From the NCBI GenBank assembly GCA_002084765.1, contig NBMB01000098.1:1-5153 (forward strand): DNA of 5,153 bases, read 5' to 3'. The first letter of the stretch is position 1; each line of letters begins with the position of its first letter. Of the stretch, positions 5,124-5,153 are shown one piece after another. The stretch is from Candidatus Cloacimonetes bacterium 4572_55. GTDB lineage: Bacteria; 4572-55. The notes below the pieces were generated by a model that saw only the letters and a list, made by a program, of their open reading frames with translations, ran no database searches and was not told the DNA's origin. The translations under genes and the position numbers were made by a program.

Positions 5124-5153
5124 GTCTCATATCAATCCATTTTGCGGCATTTA
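5120..5153 (+). CDS. Possible start of a downstream gene, cut by the window end
   Basis: From ATG 5120 the frame stays open to the last base, giving MSLISIHFAAF. The nearest purine-rich stretch (AGGA, 5115-5118) is too close to the ATG to act as a ribosome site, so initiation would depend on coupling with the preceding mini-ORF. Eleven codons are not enough to support a product call. Confidence 0.15.
   Translation, partial: MSLISIHFAAF

Larger units (their letters stand above)
5025..5153. other. Right flanking DNA outside element B
   Basis: These 129 bases show a C/A-rich start, a perfect 8-bp hairpin, a strong Shine-Dalgarno AAGGAG (5077-5082) and short overlapping start-stop units. None of the sequence immediately after 5024 repeats the sequence before 80, so it gives no target duplication. 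A 10-base match to the left flank, ATATGAATAG (62-71 and 5095-5104), is followed on both sides by CGCAGG. Confidence 0.4.

Overview
The window is a bacterial accessory region made almost entirely of two complete insertion sequences that abut with no base between them. GC content is moderate, judged by eye. No tRNA, rRNA, CRISPR array or housekeeping gene is present, so the host cannot be named. The transposase and DruA types fit many environmental Gram-negative or PVC-like bacteria, but that is only an impression.

Layout. Bases 1-79 are left flank, with a small dyad and a possible gene start that element A interrupts. Element A (80-2491) is bounded by perfect 23-bp inverted repeats. It is transcribed leftward as a two-gene operon: first a stand-alone DruA/DUF4338 protein (2395 to 1517), then an IS4-superfamily DDE transposase (1507 to 119). 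Element B (2492-5024) is bounded by 34-bp inverted repeats with 32 matches. It is transcribed rightward and encodes one long protein whose first ~300 residues are a second, divergent DruA domain, fused to a Tn5/IS50-like transposase. The reading frame of element B is broken near its end at a run of nine A. The last 64 codons, recognisably the Tn5-type C-terminus, lie in the -1 frame. Bases 5025-5153 are right flank, with a perfect GC-rich hairpin and a possible short leader ORF.

How the parts relate. Two unrelated transposon ends and two distinct DDE transposases are each paired with a DruA-family protein, once as a co-transcribed partner and once as a covalent fusion. DruA is best known as a component of the Druantia anti-phage system. 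Here it has the appearance of a transposition co-factor: a winged-helix-like N-terminus followed by a conserved core whose layout may resemble a GNAT fold. This is the most interesting signal in the window.

Secondary points are a near-consensus promoter that would make the DruA mRNA of element A leaderless, a hairpin before the element B gene that could silence read-through transcripts, the A9 slip site, and the lack of target-site duplications around either element or the pair.
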